A DNA stretch of 64,000 nt from Afipia sp. (GTDB taxonomy: Bacteria > Pseudomonadota > Alphaproteobacteria > Rhizobiales > Xanthobacteraceae). A program made the position numbers and the translations under genes. The stretch's first letter is position 1; the number at the start of each line of letters is the position of its first letter. Under the pieces are notes generated by a model. The model had not been told where the DNA came from, did not search any database, and was given only the letters and a program-made list of their open reading frames with translations. Positions 42,512-50,447 of this stretch are shown here, in pieces. The stretch is taken from NCBI GenBank assembly GCA_017308575.1, contig JAFKEQ010000003.1, forward strand, positions 62,001-126,000, given 5' to 3'.

Positions 42512-43444
42512 ATGTCCAATCTTCGCGTCATCGCAACCGGTCTCGAATTTCCGGAAGGGCCGGTGGTGATGCCTGACGGCTCCGTGGTGCTGGTGGAAAT
42601 CCGCCGCCAGACCCTGACGCGCGTCTATCCCGACGGGCGCAAGGAGATCGTCGCGAAGATTCCCGGCGGGCCGAACGGCGCGGCGCTCGGTCCCGACGGC
42701 AAGATGTACATCTGCAACAACGGCGGCTTCTCGTGGGCGCCGGGGCCGCGCGGCAACATCATGCCCGGCGGGCCGAAGCCGTCGGAATATATCGGCGGCG
42801 CGCTGCAGCGCGTGGATTTGCAAAGCGGGCAGATCGAAACGCTGTTCACCCATTGCGGCGAGCGGCCGCTGAAGGGGCCGAACGATCTCGTCTTCGACAA
42901 GGAGGGCGGGCTGTGGTTCACCGACCTCGGCAAGCGCCGCGCGCACGATCTCGATGTCGGCGCGGTCTACTACATGAAGAAGGGCGGAAGCGCGCTCGTC
43001 GAAGCCGTGCCGCACATGCTGCCCGCCAACGGCATCGGTCTCTCTCCGGACGAGACAACCGTCTATGTCGCCGAGACGCCGACGGCGCGGCTGTGGGCGT
43101 TCGATATCGGCGCGCCCGGCGAGATCAAGCCGCGCGAGGCGATCTATCGCGGCGAGATCGGACGGCCGATTTCAGGCCTCGGCGGCTATCAGATGTACGA
43201 TTCGCTGGCTGTGGAAGCGTCGGGCAATGTCTGCGTCGCCACGCTCATCACCGGCTGCATCTCTGTGATCGCGCCGGATGGCAAGCTGGTGGAGCAGGTG
43301 CCGACCGGCGACAACGTCACCACCAACATCGCGTTCGGCGGGCCGGAATTGAAGACGGCCTACATCACGCTGTCCGGCAAGGGCGAACTGGTGGCGATGG
43401 ACTGGCCGCGCGGCGGCCTGCCGCTGAATTTTTTGAATAAGTGA
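42512..43444 (+). CDS. SMP-30/gluconolactonase family protein
   Basis: A 310-residue six-bladed beta-propeller lactonase-like protein. Seen: LEFPEGPVVMPDGSVVLVEI with the metal Glu, PGGPNGAALGPDGKMYICNNGG, KGPNDLVFDKEGGLWFTDLGKR and NGIGLSPDETTVYVAET, the Asn/Asp metal ligands of the family. Such enzymes open sugar-acid lactones; the true substrate is unknown. GGGAGG stands before the ATG, at the edge of a family D repeat. It is not in a sugar operon here. Confidence 0.88.
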   Translation: MSNLRVIATGLEFPEGPVVMPDGSVVLVEIRRQTLTRVYPDGRKEIVAKIPGGPNGAALGPDGKMYICNNGGFSWAPGPRGNIMPGGPKPSEYIGGALQRVDLQSGQIETLFTHCGERPLKGPNDLVFDKEGGLWFTDLGKRRAHDLDVGAVYYMKKGGSALVEAVPHMLPANGIGLSPDETTVYVAETPTARLWAFDIGAPGEIKPREAIYRGEIGRPISGLGGYQMYDSLAVEASGNVCVATLITGCISVIAPDGKLVEQVPTGDNVTTNIAFGGPELKTAYITLSGKGELVAMDWPRGGLPLNFLNK

Positions 43445-43461
43445 AAAATGATCGGAGGCGG

Positions 43462-43583
43462 TGCCCCGGACGCGGCGCGGCATGAAATGCCGCTCCGCAG
43501 AGCCGGGGCCGTTCGAGGGGCAGTCCTTGTGACGGTCCCGGCTCTGCGAAGCAGCGCAAGAGCGCTGCATCGCGTCCGGGACA
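43462..43583. repeat. Interspersed palindromic repeat, family C, copy 3
   Basis: GTGCCCCGGACGCGGCGCGGCAT ... GGGACACG, same orientation as copy 1. It fills the gap between two convergent genes and ends seven bases from the MoxR stop. Confidence 0.87.
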
Positions 43584-43590
43584 CGAGACC

Positions 43591-44433
43591 TCAAACCTCG
43601 CGCCGGCTCAGGAATGCCAGGCGCTCGAACAGATGCACGTCCTGCTCGTTCTTGAGCAGCGCGCCGTGCAGCGGCGGGATCAGCTTGCGCGGATCGCGCT
43701 CGCGCAACTGCTCCACGGTCATCTCTTCATTGAGCAGCAGCTTGAGCCAGTCCAGCAGTTCCGACGTCGACGGCTTCTTCTTCAGGCCAGGCACCTCGCG
43801 CACCTCGAAGAAAATCTTCATCGCTTCCTGAACGAGACGCTTCTTGATGTCGGGGAAGTGCACCTCGACGATGGCCTGCATCGTGTCGATGTCCGGGAAC
43901 TTGATGTAGTGGAAGAAGCAGCGGCGGAGGAACGCGTCCGGCAATTCCTTCTCGTTGTTCGAGGTGATCATGATGATCGGGCGCTGCTTGGCCTTGATGG
44001 TCTCGCCGGTCTCGTAGACATGAAATTCCATGCGGTCGAGTTCGAGCAGCAGGTCGTTCGGGAATTCGATATCGGCCTTGTCGATTTCGTCGATCAGCAG
44101 GACAGGGCGCTTCTCGCTGGTGAAGGCGTCCCACAGCTTGCCGCGCTTGATGTAGTTGGAAATGTCGGAGACGCGCGGATCGCCGAGCTGGCTGTCGCGA
44201 AGCCGCGACACCGCGTCGTATTCGTAGAGGCCCTGCTGCGCCTTGGTGGTGGACTTGATGTGCCAGGTCAGAAGCGGCGCATCGAGCGCGCGCGCGACTT
44301 CTTCCGCCAGCACGGTCTTGCCGGTGCCGGGCTCGCCCTTCACCAAGAGCGGACGCTCGAGCACGATCGCGGCGTTGACCGCGACTTTCAGATCATCGGT
44401 GGCGACGTAATTCTGGGTACCGGTAAATTTCAT
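43591..44433 (-). CDS. MoxR-family AAA+ ATPase
   Basis: A 280-residue AAA+ protein. Walker A GEPGTGKT (residues 33-40), Walker B VLLIDEID (111-118), sensor ITSNNEKELPDAFLRRC. MoxR proteins work as chaperone-like ATPases together with VWA proteins, for example in cofactor insertion (CoxD/CoxE) or envelope stress. The matching VWA gene is at 45205 on the other strand, so the usual pair is split by a small membrane protein gene and a repeat. No substrate enzyme is nearby. The ATG at 44433 starts the typical MKFTGTQNYVA. Confidence 0.93.
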   Translation of the reverse strand: MKFTGTQNYVATDDLKVAVNAAIVLERPLLVKGEPGTGKTVLAEEVARALDAPLLTWHIKSTTKAQQGLYEYDAVSRLRDSQLGDPRVSDISNYIKRGKLWDAFTSEKRPVLLIDEIDKADIEFPNDLLLELDRMEFHVYETGETIKAKQRPIIMITSNNEKELPDAFLRRCFFHYIKFPDIDTMQAIVEVHFPDIKKRLVQEAMKIFFEVREVPGLKKKPSTSELLDWLKLLLNEEMTVEQLRERDPRKLIPPLHGALLKNEQDVHLFERLAFLSRREV

Positions 44434-44490
44434 TGAAGTCTGCCTTGCTTAAGTCTGTTCGCCACGCGGAACACGAGAGGGGTCAAACAA

Positions 44491-44524
44491 GAAGCGACCG
44501 CTTTTTTGAAAGCGGCCGCTTCGA
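44491..44524 (-). terminator. Inverted repeat / terminator after the GlsB-like gene
   Basis: GAAGCG-CCGCTTT with a central TTTTT run and AAAGCGG-CGCTTC: an imperfect 14-base hairpin placed 16 bases after the minus-strand stop of the GlsB-like gene and before moxR. It probably separates the two transcripts. Confidence 0.55.
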
Positions 44525-44539
44525 AAGCCGTTTAGTCCG

Positions 44540-44794
44540 TCACGCCCGCCGGATCAATGCGAGGATGACCAGAACGATGATGCCGCCGATGGCGGAATTG
44601 ATGATGGCGCTGACGATGCCGGTGCCGAGGTTGATGCCCAGTCGCGGCAAGAGCCAGCCGGCGACCACGGCGCCGATGATACCGATTACGATATTGCCGA
44701 GCAGGCCGAAACCCGCGCCCTTCACCACGAGGCCGGCCAGCCAGCCTGCGATCGCACCGACGATCAGCCAAACGATAACGGAATCAATGCCCAT
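44540..44794 (-). CDS. GlsB/YeaQ/YmgE family (transglycosylase-associated) membrane protein
   Basis: An 84-residue, very hydrophobic protein with three helices and Gly-rich packing: SVIVWLIVGAIAGWLAGLVVKG, GLLGNIVIGIIGAVVAGWLL, and IVSAIINSAIGGIIVLVILALI. The pattern is that of the GlsB/YeaQ/YmgE family, small stress-linked inner-membrane proteins of unclear activity. It is on the same strand as moxR but separated from it by a hairpin. Confidence 0.9.
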   Translation of the reverse strand: MGIDSVIVWLIVGAIAGWLAGLVVKGAGFGLLGNIVIGIIGAVVAGWLLPRLGINLGTGIVSAIINSAIGGIIVLVILALIRRA

Positions 44795-44987
44795 GAACGA
44801 TCCCCTTGTTTAAAACGCTGCGACTCCCTGTCGAAGTGTCGCGCGTACCCGGTCAACGCTGCGGATCATCCCCGGCCGGGGCATCCGGATGGCGTCAAAC
44901 AACAGTTTAAATGAAATGGCACGGCGCGCCAGCAGGGACCAGTGTTCTTTTAGGGCGCAATCCAGCGTTGCGGGTGCAGATGACGGG
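44795..44987. other. Gap before repeat A copy 3, no gene seen
   Basis: The gap from 44795 to 45204 between the divergent GlsB-like and VWA genes contains a family A repeat (44988-45114). Outside it I see no frame with coding character. Promoters for both genes must lie here, but I cannot point to convincing hexamers. Confidence 0.5.
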
Positions 44988-45114
44988 CGTCGTCCCGGCG
45001 CAGGCCGGGACCCATACTCCCTAGATCATCAGTATAGAGACGATCGCGGAGCAGTCTTATCGTCAAAGCCTAGCTGCTCGGTGGTTATGGGTCCCGGCCT
45101 GCGCCGGGGCGACC
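44988..45114. repeat. Interspersed palindromic repeat, family A, copy 3
   Basis: CGTCGTCCCGGCGCAGGCCGGGACCCATACTCCCTAGA ... GGTTATGGGTCCCGGCCTGCGCCGGGGCGAC, in the same orientation as copies 2 and 5. Confidence 0.9.
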
Positions 45115-45204
45115 GTGAATCACATCTTGCCGGTCAAATGTTTCATCTCTGGCATATGAGTCATACCCTTGACGCACGCGCGCACGCGGGCGATCTAAAG
45201 AGCC

Positions 45205-46380
45205 ATGTTCCTGCAATTCTTCACATCGCTGCGCGACGCGCAGGTTCCGGTCACGCTGCGCGAATATCTGACGCTGATGGAGGCGCTCGACGCCAACCTC
45301 GCGGATCAGAGCGTGGAGCATTTCTATTACCTGTCGCGCGCGGCGCTGGTGAAGGACGAGCGCAACCTCGACAAGTTCGACCGCGTGTTCGGCACTGTGT
45401 TCAAGGGGCTCGAAAGCCTGCTCGACGCCATGGAGAAGGCGGAGATTCCCGCCGAGTGGCTGCGCAAGGCGGCGGAGAAATATCTCACCGAGGAAGAGAA
45501 GAAGCAGATCGAGGCCATGGGCTGGGACAAGCTCATGGAGACGCTGAAGAAGCGTCTTGAGGAACAGAAGAAGCGCCATCAGGGCGGCAACAAGTGGATC
45601 GGCACCGGCGGAACGTCGCCTTTCGGCGCGGATGGCTACAATCCCGAAGGCATCCGCATCGGCCAGGAGAAGAACCGCAACTTCCGCGCGGTGAAGGTGT
45701 GGGACAAGCGCGAGTTCAAGGACCTCGACGGCAATGTCGAACTTGGCATCCGCAACATCAAGGTCGCGCTGCGCCGCCTGCGCAAGTTCGCGCGCACCGG
45801 CGCGCCGGACGAACTCGATCTCGACACCACCATCAAGGAAACCGCGAACCACGGCTATCTTGACGTGCACATGCGCCCCGAGCGGCGCAACGCGGTGAAG
45901 GTGCTGATCTTCTTCGACATCGGCGGCTCGATGGACGGTCACATCAAGCAGGTCGAAGAACTGTTCTCGGCGGCGAAGACCGAGTTCAAGCACATGGAGT
46001 ATTTCTACTTCCACAACTGCCTCTATGAGGGTGTGTGGAAGCAGAACAAGCGGCGCTTCTCGGACCGCACGCCGACCTGGGACATCCTGCACAAATATCC
46101 GCACGACTATAAGGTCGTGTTCGTCGGCGACGCGTCGATGTCGCCTTACGAGATCATGGTGCCGGGCGGCTCGGTCGAGCACGTCAATGAGGAGGCCGGC
46201 TCGGTGTGGATGGAGCGCGTGACGCAGACCTATCCGCATGCGGTCTGGCTCAATCCGGTCGCGCGCAAGCACTGGGATTATTCGGAGTCCACCACCATCA
46301 TGCGGCGGCTGATGAACGAGCGCATGTTCCCGCTGACGCTGGAAGGTTTGGAGGGCGCGATGAAGGAATTGACGCGGTAG
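45205..46380 (+). CDS. VWA-domain protein, CoxE-like partner of MoxR
   Basis: A 391-residue soluble protein. N-terminal helical part (MFLQFFTSLRDAQVPVTLREYLTLMEALDANL) and a C-terminal von Willebrand A domain with the metal site DIGGSMDGH (Asp238; the usual form is DxSxS). A Gly/Lys-rich linker (GGNKWIGTGGTSPFGADGYNPEGIRIGQEKNR) separates them, as in the CoxE-like family. It should work together with the MoxR ATPase on the opposite strand, perhaps in maturing an enzyme complex whose identity is not visible here. Confidence 0.9.
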   Translation: MFLQFFTSLRDAQVPVTLREYLTLMEALDANLADQSVEHFYYLSRAALVKDERNLDKFDRVFGTVFKGLESLLDAMEKAEIPAEWLRKAAEKYLTEEEKKQIEAMGWDKLMETLKKRLEEQKKRHQGGNKWIGTGGTSPFGADGYNPEGIRIGQEKNRNFRAVKVWDKREFKDLDGNVELGIRNIKVALRRLRKFARTGAPDELDLDTTIKETANHGYLDVHMRPERRNAVKVLIFFDIGGSMDGHIKQVEELFSAAKTEFKHMEYFYFHNCLYEGVWKQNKRRFSDRTPTWDILHKYPHDYKVVFVGDASMSPYEIMVPGGSVEHVNEEAGSVWMERVTQTYPHAVWLNPVARKHWDYSESTTIMRRLMNERMFPLTLEGLEGAMKELTR

Positions 46381-46394
46381 CTGCCTTGGTCCTG

Positions 46395-46523
46395 TGTCCC
46401 GGGCGCGATGCAGCGCGCGAGCGCTGCGGCGCAGAACCGGGACCGTTACATTCACGATGCTTAGTTTTGATACGGCCCCGGCTCAGCGGAGCGGCATTCT
46501 ATGCCGCACCGCGTCCGGGGCAC
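46395..46523. repeat. Interspersed palindromic repeat, family C, copy 4
   Basis: TGTCCCGGGCGCGATGCAGCGC ... GCGCAGAACCGGGACCGT ... GCATTCTATGCCGCACCGCGTCCGGGGCACA. Same orientation as copy 2, 14 bases after the VWA gene. Confidence 0.87.
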
Positions 46524-46569
46524 ATCAATCTGTGCCGGACGACTTCTAAAGAGCGATGTAGTATTCGCC

Positions 46570-46654
46570 GTCATGCCCGGGCTTGTCCCGGGCATCCACG
46601 CCTTTAAGGTTATCCCAGCAAGACGTGGATGGCCGGAACAAGTCCGGCCATGAC
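46570..46654. repeat. Interspersed palindromic repeat, family E, copy 2
   Basis: GTCATGCCCGGGCTTGTCCCGGGCATCCACG ... CGTGGATGGCCGGAACAAGTCCGGCCATGAC. The outer arms are fully complementary; it ends 18 bases before the rhodanese gene. Confidence 0.88.
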
Positions 46655-46672
46655 AAACGGAAAGAATAGATC

Positions 46673-47095
46673 ATGCCCTCCACCATCACCCGCGGTTACA
46701 AGAAACTTCTCGACGAAGCCAATGCGCAGGTCGAGACCATCAATGCGGCCGAGGCCGTCGAGCGGTTTCCGAACGGCGGGGCGGGACTTGCCGATGTGGT
46801 GATCGTGGACCTGCGCGATCCGCGCGAGATCGAGCGCGAGGGCCGCATTCCCGGCGCGTTCCATTGCCCGCGCGGCATGCTGGAATTCTGGATCGATCCG
46901 GAAAGCCCTTACGCCAAGCCGATCTTCCAGGAAGATAAGACGTTCGTGTTTCACTGCGCGTCGGGCTGGCGCTCGGCGCTCGCCGCCAAGACCGCGCAGG
47001 ACATGGGCCTGAAACCCGTCGCGCATCTCGGCGGCGGTTTCACCGGCTGGCGCGAAGCGGGCGGCCCGGTGGAGAAGGTGGAGCCGAAGAAGTAG
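46673..47095 (+). CDS. Single-domain rhodanese-like sulfurtransferase
   Basis: A 140-residue protein with one rhodanese domain: VVIVDLRDPREIEREGRIPGAFHCPRGMLEFWIDPES and the active-site loop HCASGWRSALAAK (Cys95). It would carry a persulfide, or sense thiols. The larger SseA-type sulfurtransferase is 1.1 kb away on the same strand, with an oxidoreductase between, so the three could share sulfur or thiol chemistry. Confidence 0.88.
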   Translation: MPSTITRGYKKLLDEANAQVETINAAEAVERFPNGGAGLADVVIVDLRDPREIEREGRIPGAFHCPRGMLEFWIDPESPYAKPIFQEDKTFVFHCASGWRSALAAKTAQDMGLKPVAHLGGGFTGWREAGGPVEKVEPKK

Positions 47096-47119
47096 GATTG
47101 ATAGGCGCGAGGACCACGA

Positions 47120-48127
47120 ATGCTGGCCTACGTTCTGCATCGTTATGGCGCGGCGGACGCCGCGAAACTGGAAGACGTGCCCGCGCCGTCGCCCGCGCCT
47201 CACGAAATTCTTGTGAAGGTTCGCGCCGCCGGACTGAACCCGGTGGATTTCAAATTCCGGGAGGGAAAGCTCCGGGCGATCTACCGTCCCAAGATGCCGT
47301 TTGTGCTTGGAAACGAACTGGCGGGCGAAGTTACCGCCGTGGGCAAGGATGTCAAAACGTTTCGTCCGGGCGACCGCATTTATGCGCGCCTCGGGAAGGA
47401 AGGCGGCGGCGCGTTCGCCGAACAGGCCTGCATCGACGCGGCTTACGCAGCGCATATTCCGCCGAATATCGATTTCGCCACGGCCGCGGCGGTCCCGCTG
47501 GCCGGGCTGACCGCGCTGCAGGCATTACGGGACGAACTCAAGGTCAAGCCGCAAGACAACGTCTTTATCTCGGGCGGTGCGGGCGGGGTCGGCACCTTTG
47601 CGATCCAGATCGCCAAATGGCTCGGCGCGCATGTGACGACAACGGCATCGAAGCGCGGCGAAGCCCTGGTGCGTTCGCTCGGCTGCGACGACGTCATCGA
47701 CTACACCTCGCAGGACATCGCGGCGGCCGGGCGCAGATTCGACGCGGGATTCGATCTGATCGGCGGCGAGACGCTGGAGAAAACATTCCGCGTCATGAAG
47801 CCCGGCGCGAAAGTCGTTTCGGTTGGCGCGCTGCCGGAGCCCGAGACGGCGATGAAGGATCTCGGCGGACGGCGCTTTCTCGCATTTCTGTTCTGGATCA
47901 TCAGCCGGACAATCAGGCGACAAGCCCGCGAGGCGGGCGTGACCTATCGCTACCTTTTCATGCATCCGAGCGGAGCCGAGTTGTCCGAACTCGGTTCGCT
48001 GATCGAAAGCGGAAAGCTCAAGGTGATCCTCGACCGAACATTTCCATTCGCGCAGATTTCGGACGCGCTCGCCTATGTCGAGAGCGGACGCGCGAAGGGG
48101 AAAGTTGTCGTCTCGATGAACGACTGA
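47120..48127 (+). CDS. NADP-dependent medium-chain oxidoreductase (quinone-oxidoreductase type)
   Basis: A 335-residue member of the zinc-free MDR family. Seen: GLNPVDFKFREGKLRAIYRPKMPFVLGNELAGEVTAVGKDV, AVPLAGLTALQAL, the nucleotide motif ISGGAGGVGTFAIQIAKWLGAHV and DLIGGETLEKTFRVMKPGAKVVSVG. No catalytic-zinc Cys/His set is seen, in line with quinone/enone reductases. It starts 24 bases after the rhodanese gene and is 46 bases before sseA, so it probably belongs to one operon with them. Confidence 0.88.
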   Translation: MLAYVLHRYGAADAAKLEDVPAPSPAPHEILVKVRAAGLNPVDFKFREGKLRAIYRPKMPFVLGNELAGEVTAVGKDVKTFRPGDRIYARLGKEGGGAFAEQACIDAAYAAHIPPNIDFATAAAVPLAGLTALQALRDELKVKPQDNVFISGGAGGVGTFAIQIAKWLGAHVTTTASKRGEALVRSLGCDDVIDYTSQDIAAAGRRFDAGFDLIGGETLEKTFRVMKPGAKVVSVGALPEPETAMKDLGGRRFLAFLFWIISRTIRRQAREAGVTYRYLFMHPSGAELSELGSLIESGKLKVILDRTFPFAQISDALAYVESGRAKGKVVVSMND

Positions 48128-48173
48128 AGCGAACTTCAATGTCAATTCCATTCCGCAGGACTTAAGGACCATC

Positions 48174-49028
48174 ATGACGACAACCGATCCTCTCGTTTCC
48201 ACGCAATGGCTGGCCGCGCATCTGAACGATCCGCGTATGAAGATTCTCGACGCGACGTTCAAGATGCCGGGCGTGCTGCCGCTGCCGAAGGACGATTATC
48301 TGCAGCAGCATATTCCCGGCGCGGTGTTTTTCGATGTCGATGCGGTGTCGGATCACTCCTCGCCGTTGCCGCACATGTATCCGTCCGCCGAACAGTTCGG
48401 CCGCGATGTCGGCGCGCTCGGCATTTCCAACGATGACACGGTGGTGGTGTATGACGCGGGCGGCTGGGTCGCGGGTCCGCGCGCGTGGTGGATGTTCCTG
48501 TCGTTCGGCCATGCCAATGTGCGCGTGCTCGACGGCGGGTTGAAGAAGTGGCTGGCGGAAGGCCGCGCCACTGACAGTGACGAGGCGTCGCCGAAGCCCG
48601 CGACGTTCAAGGCGGCGTTCGATGCGAAGCGCGTGCGCAGCATGCAGCAGTTGATCGGCAATCTGGAAAGCAAAGCCGAGCAGGTGATCGACGCGCGGCC
48701 GACGCCGCGCTTCGAGGGCACGGTGGCCGAGCCGCGTCCCGGCCTTCGCTCCGGGCATATTCCGGGTGCACGCAGCGTGCCCTATGCGGGGTTGTTCGAT
48801 GCCGCGACCGGCGCGATGAAGCCGCTGGATGAACTGCGTGCGGCGTTCACCGGCGCGGGCGTCGATCTGGCGAAGCCGATCGTCACGAGCTGCGGTTCGG
48901 GCGTGTCGGCGGGCGTGCTGACGCTGGCGCTTTATCGCCTCGGTGTCGCCGACACCGCGCTCTATGACGGCTCATGGTCGGAATGGGGCGAGCAGAACGG
49001 CCCGCCGGTCGCGACCGGACCGGCGTAA
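48174..49028 (+). CDS. sseA: 3-mercaptopyruvate sulfurtransferase
   Basis: A 284-residue tandem rhodanese. The first, inactive domain has VYDAGGWVAGPRAWWMFLSFGHANVRVLDGG; the second carries the catalytic loop SCGSGVSAGV with Cys240. A CGSG(V/T) loop is typical of mercaptopyruvate rather than thiosulfate sulfurtransferases (which have CRxGxR). It moves sulfur from 3-mercaptopyruvate to thiols or cyanide. Last gene of the putative rhodanese-MDR-sseA group. Confidence 0.92.
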   Translation: MTTTDPLVSTQWLAAHLNDPRMKILDATFKMPGVLPLPKDDYLQQHIPGAVFFDVDAVSDHSSPLPHMYPSAEQFGRDVGALGISNDDTVVVYDAGGWVAGPRAWWMFLSFGHANVRVLDGGLKKWLAEGRATDSDEASPKPATFKAAFDAKRVRSMQQLIGNLESKAEQVIDARPTPRFEGTVAEPRPGLRSGHIPGARSVPYAGLFDAATGAMKPLDELRAAFTGAGVDLAKPIVTSCGSGVSAGVLTLALYRLGVADTALYDGSWSEWGEQNGPPVATGPA

Positions 49029-49121
49029 ATCATCACGCCTCGTTTGTATCAGAGAGTGCAACACGCACAACGTTGTGCTCGCGAAGTTGGCGCCTCTGCG
49101 AAAGTCTTCGGGACTAGCCGC

Positions 49122-49203
49122 GTCATTGCGAGGAGCGCAGCGACGAAGCAATCCAGCTAACATTTTTGAAGAAGATGGATTGCTTCGCTTCGCTCGCAAT
49201 GAC
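49122..49203. repeat. Interspersed palindromic repeat, family B (short form), copy 4
   Basis: GTCATTGCGAGGAGCGCAGCGACGAAGCAATCCA ... TGGATTGCTTCGCTTCGCTCGCAATGAC, in the gap between two convergent genes. Confidence 0.92.
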
Positions 49204-49266
49204 GAAGTCGGCTCGACATCATTCTGTCACGGGGGCGACGGGAGTTGCTGTGTCGATAACAGTCTC

Positions 49267-50103
49267 TTAGCTGCGCGGTGCCGGCGCGGGCGTGCCGAAC
49301 AGGCCGAACGGGTCCGGAGCCTGCCGCTGTTGCTGCTGTTGAGCGGCACGCGTGGCGGCGCGGGCACGGGCGATGGCCCGGCGGCGCTGCGCGGCGGCGC
49401 GTGTGTTGACGCGGACGGGCTTCCTCGCCACGGGCAGCGGAATCACCGCGGTGGCGGTCGCTTCCGACGAGCGCGTAATCGCGCCGACGGTTTCCGGCGG
49501 TTCGGACGCTTCGTTCTCGGTGGAGGCCAGAATCGCCGGTTTGGCCTCGGGCTCCTGCGTTTCCGGTGCCGCCGCCTCGGTGGCGTGGGCATCCGACATG
49601 TTTTCGCTGGCGGGTTTGGCGTCCTGTGCCGGGGTATCGGCCTGCGTCGTCGCAACAGGCGGCGTCTCGCCGGCGGGCGCATCCGCCACCGGCTCTGTTG
49701 CAGGAGCCGACGGTTCGGCGACGGACACCGGCGGTTCGGTTGGCGTCTCGGGTGTGGCGATGGCCACCGGCGTGGCGACAGCCTCCGGTTGCACCGGCGG
49801 CTGATCGCGCACCGGCTCCGGATGAACGGCCTCCAGCCGCGGCGCGTCGGTCTGCAGGACATGCGGCCGGGTGTTCTCAACCATCGATCGCGGGGCGGGC
49901 GCTTCGATTCGCAGCATCGCCAGCGTCGGCGCGTTCATCTCGAACTGCGGCGCCAGCAGCGGCTGCTGGGCCAGCCGCCATGACGGAAGGCTCACGAATT
50001 CCTCATGCGCCGCGCGCAGCAGTGCGGCCGCGCCCAGCCCGAAGATCAGGACGGACACCGCCAGAACAACCGTTGCGAACAGAAACCGGAAATCGGGAAG
50101 CAT
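49267..50103 (-). CDS. Membrane-anchored Ala/Pro/Glu-rich protein, function unknown
   Basis: A 278-residue protein: one membrane helix (FLFATVVLAVSVLIFGLGAAALL, about 5-27), a region with some order to about residue 75 (HEEFVSLPSWRLAQQPLLAPQFEMNAPTLAMLRIEAP), a long Pro/Ala/Glu/Thr low-complexity stretch, and a basic C-terminal part with a run of Gln (RRRAIARARAATRAAQQQQQRQ). No enzyme signature. It may span the periplasm like TonB- or TolA-type linkers, but this is only by composition. The frame extends upstream to 50220, yet MLPDF at 50103 directly precedes the helix. Confidence 0.7.
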   Translation of the reverse strand: MLPDFRFLFATVVLAVSVLIFGLGAAALLRAAHEEFVSLPSWRLAQQPLLAPQFEMNAPTLAMLRIEAPAPRSMVENTRPHVLQTDAPRLEAVHPEPVRDQPPVQPEAVATPVAIATPETPTEPPVSVAEPSAPATEPVADAPAGETPPVATTQADTPAQDAKPASENMSDAHATEAAAPETQEPEAKPAILASTENEASEPPETVGAITRSSEATATAVIPLPVARKPVRVNTRAAAQRRRAIARARAATRAAQQQQQRQAPDPFGLFGTPAPAPRS

Positions 50104-50447
50104 GAGTTGCGTGTCCTGCCTTCGGTGGCGAAGGCGCGATGTCGTCGTGTCAAAGTCGTCGGGGTCAAAACGGAACGCTTGTGAACGCAACTGGAGGCAA
50201 AATCGGGCGATGAACGCCACGAATCAGCCTCGAAGGAAGGATACCGCAGGCGGCAACGCGGGCTTGAGGAAAAAGTTCACACAGACCCGCACGAGCAGCG
50301 CATTGGCGGGAACCTGTGGCGCGGCTGCATCTCGCGAAAAAGTCAGCCGTTCCAAGGCCTTTTTTCGATAAATGTCTTGAATGCGCCGCGATCCTGAGCG
50401 ATTTGCGGTTAACGATGCGGTGGCGGGTTCGCACTACACATAGGGGC
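50104..50447. other. Divergent intergenic region, no gene recognised
   Basis: 344 bases between the Ala/Pro-rich protein gene and the second L,D-transpeptidase. An open frame continues upstream of the transpeptidase start but has no coding character that I trust. I see no repeats and no clear operator. Confidence 0.5.

Noticed and set aside
45149..45168. CTGGCATA-TGAG-TCATACCC before the VWA gene resembles the oxalate operator.
   Set aside because: The spacer is four bases and the right half does not fit; it is far from the oxalate locus. Probably chance, though worth including in a genome scan.
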